Shown here: positions 62,005 to 64,000 of the stretch, piece by piece
Numbering within the stretch: the stretch's first letter is position 1
Layout of the letters: every line of letters starts with the position of its first letter
Notes under the pieces: model-generated
Database searches by the model: none
What the model saw: the letters and a program-made list of their open reading frames with translations, nothing else
What the model was told of the DNA's origin: nothing
Assembly: GCF_041321095.1 (NCBI RefSeq)
Contig: NZ_JBGGWE010000007.1
Span: 1 to 64,000, forward strand
Reading direction: 5' to 3'
Source of the DNA: Fibrella arboris
Lineage (GTDB): Bacteria > Bacteroidota > Bacteroidia > Cytophagales > Spirosomataceae
Length of the DNA: 64,000 nt
Position numbers and translations under genes: made by a program

Positions 62005-63156
62005 ATGGCCAAACTCATCATTATTGATGACGAAAAGAGCATCCGGGCAGCCCTGCGCGACATCCTAGAGTATGAGGGCTACGAGGTCGATGAGGCCAAA
62101 GACGGCGAAGAAGGCCTCGAAATGATTCTTAAATCGCGGTATGACGTTGCGCTTTGTGACATTAAAATGCCTAAAATGGATGGGCTGGAGATGCTTCTGA
62201 AGGCAACCGAAGCTGAACGGGGAACTCAGTTCATCATGATTTCGGCTTTTGGCAACGTTGAGAATGCCGTAGAGGCGACCAAACGTGGTGCCTTTGATTT
62301 TATCACGAAACCGCCTGATTTGAACCGGCTTTTGGTAACCGTTCGCAATGCGATCGAGAAATCGAAGCTGGTTGCCGAAACCAAAACGCTGAAGAAACGG
62401 ATCTACAAGATCAACGAGATCGTTGGCGATTCTGACCCAATCCGGAAAGTAAAGGAAACCATCAACCGGGTGGCTGCAACAGAAGCCCGGGTATTGATTA
62501 CCGGCCCCAATGGGTCTGGGAAGGAAATGGTTGCCAAAGGCATTCACGAAAAGGGGAACCGGGCCGGTATGCCGCTGATCGAGGTTAACTGCGCCGCTAT
62601 TCCTGGCGAACTCATTGAGAGTGAGTTGTTTGGGCATGAGCGTGGCGCGTTTACGGGCGCAGCCTCCAAGCGTATCGGCAAGTTTGAGCAAGCTGACGGC
62701 GGTACGTTGTTTCTCGACGAGATTGGTGATATGAGCCTGTCAGCACAGGCTAAGGTGCTGCGTGCATTGCAGGAAAGCAAGATAACGCGGGTGGGCGGCG
62801 ATAAGGAAATAAAGGTCAACGTTCGTGTGATTGCGGCAACGAATAAAGACTTACGCCGCGAAATTGCCGATGGTAACTTCCGGGAAGACTTATTTCACCG
62901 GCTCAGTGTAATCGTTATTCACGTACCTGCGCTGGCCGACCGGAAAGAAGACATTCCGCTGCTGTCTGACAAGTTTTTGCAGGACATCAGCAGCGAATAC
63001 AATGCACCGGCAAAAGAGATTGAACCGGCGGCTATGACGCAGCTCCAATCCATGCCGTGGACCGGTAATGTGCGTGAACTGCGCAACGTTATCGAGCGGC
63101 TGGTCATTATGTGTGGTGATGCCATCACGCTCGACGATGTACTGATGTACGCGTAA
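62005..63156 (+). CDS. NtrC-type response regulator lacking the DNA-binding domain
   Basis: The 383-residue protein has a receiver domain (acidic pair Asp8/Asp9, phosphoacceptor Asp52 in CDIKMP, Lys102) and a sigma-54 activator AAA+ domain. Walker A is GPNGSGKE (167-174) and the sigma-54 contact loop is GAFTGA (214-219). Walker B is in GTLFLDEIGD, and the arginine region is PWTGNVRELRNVIERL. The protein stops after GDAITLDDVLMYA, without the Fis-type helix-turn-helix that follows in most NtrC proteins of about 450-480 residues. It should be able to drive sigma-54 polymerase but not to bind the activator sites itself. Confidence 0.93.
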   Translation: MAKLIIIDDEKSIRAALRDILEYEGYEVDEAKDGEEGLEMILKSRYDVALCDIKMPKMDGLEMLLKATEAERGTQFIMISAFGNVENAVEATKRGAFDFITKPPDLNRLLVTVRNAIEKSKLVAETKTLKKRIYKINEIVGDSDPIRKVKETINRVAATEARVLITGPNGSGKEMVAKGIHEKGNRAGMPLIEVNCAAIPGELIESELFGHERGAFTGAASKRIGKFEQADGGTLFLDEIGDMSLSAQAKVLRALQESKITRVGGDKEIKVNVRVIAATNKDLRREIADGNFREDLFHRLSVIVIHVPALADRKEDIPLLSDKFLQDISSEYNAPAKEIEPAAMTQLQSMPWTGNVRELRNVIERLVIMCGDAITLDDVLMYA

Positions 63157-63171
63157 ATAGGGTCTGAAGAG

Positions 63172-63280
63172 GGCAGAAAGTCCAGCGTCTGGAAAGGCGT
63201 TGATTGTGTTACTTACACTGGGGTAATTCCTGAGTAGCCGTAATAGGATCAATGCCTTTCCAGACGCTGGACTTTCTGCC
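63172..63280. repeat. 27-bp perfect inverted repeat
   Basis: Bases 63172-63198 and 63254-63280 are perfect reverse complements with a 55-base interior. The right arm is followed by TTTTC, so it may serve as a terminator for the response regulator gene, but the loop is unusually long. It lies 18 bases before the quinone oxidoreductase start. Confidence 0.85.
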
Positions 63281-63298
63281 TTTTCTACTGTTTAACTT

Positions 63299-64000
63299 AT
63301 GAAAGCTGTTCTCTGCCATCAGTTTGGCCCACCCGAATCCCTGACTATTGATGAGATGGCCTGGCCAGTTGCGGAGCCTGGAAAAGTGGTTATCGAAGTA
63401 AAAGCCTGTGGCGTAAATTTCCCCGATACCCTGATCATTGAAGGGAATTATCAGTTCAAGCCTGCTTTCCCGTTTTCGCCCGGTGGTGAGGTCGCCGGTA
63501 TCGTGCGGGCGGTAGGAGCGGGAGTAACCCACGTGAAACCGGGCGATCATGTCTTTGCACTGACTGGATGGGGTGGCTTTGCCGAAGGTGTACTGGCCGA
63601 CGCCTTCAAGACATTTCCCATGCCTGCCGGGATGGAGTACAACACGGCGGCCTCGCTCATGTATACCTACGGTACATCGTACCACGCCCTGAAACAACGC
63701 GCTCAGGTACGTTCCGGCGAGACTCTGCTTGTATTAGGCGCGGCAGGTGGTGTAGGACTGGCCGCCGTAACGCTTGGCAAACTTATGGGAGCGCGGGTGA
63801 TTGCTGCCGCTTCTACCGACGAAAAAACAGCCTTATGCACGCAATACGGCGCCGACGAAACCATCAACTACACCACCCATAACCTGCGTGACCGCCTCCA
63901 GGAACTGGTTGGCAAGAAAGGCGTCGATATCGTTTACGATCCCGTGGGTGGCGAGTTGGCCGAGCCTGCATTGCGCGCAATGGCCTGGGGCGGGCGGTAC
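63299..64000 (+). CDS. NADPH:quinone oxidoreductase-like protein, cut by the window end
   Basis: The first 234 residues are present, from MKAVLCHQFGPPESLTIDE at ATG 63299. GGEVAGIVRAVGAGVTHVKP and GDHVFALTGWGGFAE are medium-chain dehydrogenase core segments; LVLGAAGGVGLAAVTLGKLM is the NADP-binding loop. The catalytic zinc ligands are absent, as in quinone oxidoreductase (QOR) and crotonyl-CoA reductase-like members. The C terminus lies beyond the window. Confidence 0.9.
   Translation, partial: MKAVLCHQFGPPESLTIDEMAWPVAEPGKVVIEVKACGVNFPDTLIIEGNYQFKPAFPFSPGGEVAGIVRAVGAGVTHVKPGDHVFALTGWGGFAEGVLADAFKTFPMPAGMEYNTAASLMYTYGTSYHALKQRAQVRSGETLLVLGAAGGVGLAAVTLGKLMGARVIAAASTDEKTALCTQYGADETINYTTHNLRDRLQELVGKKGVDIVYDPVGGELAEPALRAMAWGGRY

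Noticed and set aside
61877..62068. Small open frame before the response regulator
   Set aside because: It overlaps the start of the response regulator in another frame and its product has no recognisable feature.
1..64000. tRNA and rRNA genes
   Set aside because: No cloverleaf-like sequence with a TTC-type T-loop or rRNA signature was recognised by reading; a covariance-model scan would settle this.

Overview
This window looks like chromosomal DNA of a Bacteroidota bacterium of the Cytophagales, close to Spirosoma and its relatives. The basis is the protein content: long arrays of MacB/FtsX-type permeases of about 800 residues, DUF2807, DUF4142, DUF1080 and OstA-like secreted proteins. The leaders are poor in Shine-Dalgarno sequence and base composition is moderately GC-rich. 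No rRNA, tRNA, CRISPR array, transposase or phage gene was recognised.

Layout. Positions 1-3232 hold two small overlapping DUF4177-type genes, dihydrolipoyl dehydrogenase (lpdA) and a convergent zinc metallopeptidase, separated by a long polypurine/polypyrimidine inverted repeat. Positions 3400-55590 are dominated by sixteen paralogous permeases, called P1 to P16 here, all on the + strand. They are interrupted by short blocks of other genes. One block is a conventional MacB-type permease and an esterase-like lipoprotein on the minus strand (11.9-14.2 kb). Another is a small secreted pair, a secreted TPR plus Ppx/GppA-like protein and an OstA-like protein (34.8-38.6 kb). Others are an Uma2-like protein (43.9 kb), DUF5990, DUF1493 and an SDR (46.9-48.6 kb), and a PAS histidine kinase (51.5 kb). 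Positions 55.6-64 kb are ordinary chromosome: DUF1080 protein, hemA, a membrane histidine kinase, a lipoprotein, a LuxE-like acyl-adenylating protein, DUF4142, an NtrC-type response regulator without a DNA-binding domain, and a quinone oxidoreductase cut by the window end.

How it fits together. Six permease genes (P1, P4, P11, P12, P15, P16) are preceded by the same inverted repeat, YGTCC-N6-GGACA, usually with a third half-site. In four of the six, a good sigma-54 -24/-12 element begins 53-54 bases after its end. This points to one regulon driven by an NtrC-family activator that reads these sites. The promoters head runs of genes on one strand: P1-DUF2807-P2-P3, P4 to P10, P11 with two small secreted proteins, P12-P13, P15, and P16. 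Only P14 has no such promoter near it. No ABC ATPase and no membrane-fusion protein lies in the window, so the permeases must use an ATPase encoded elsewhere or work without one.

Two further signals stand out. The octamer AGGTACGT (with relatives such as GGGTACGT) is strongly over-represented on both strands, in permease and non-permease genes alike. The junctions between permease genes carry long palindromes and polypurine/polypyrimidine tracts, some copied between junctions and one pair bracketing a whole gene as inverted repeats. All coordinates and counts were worked out by eye.
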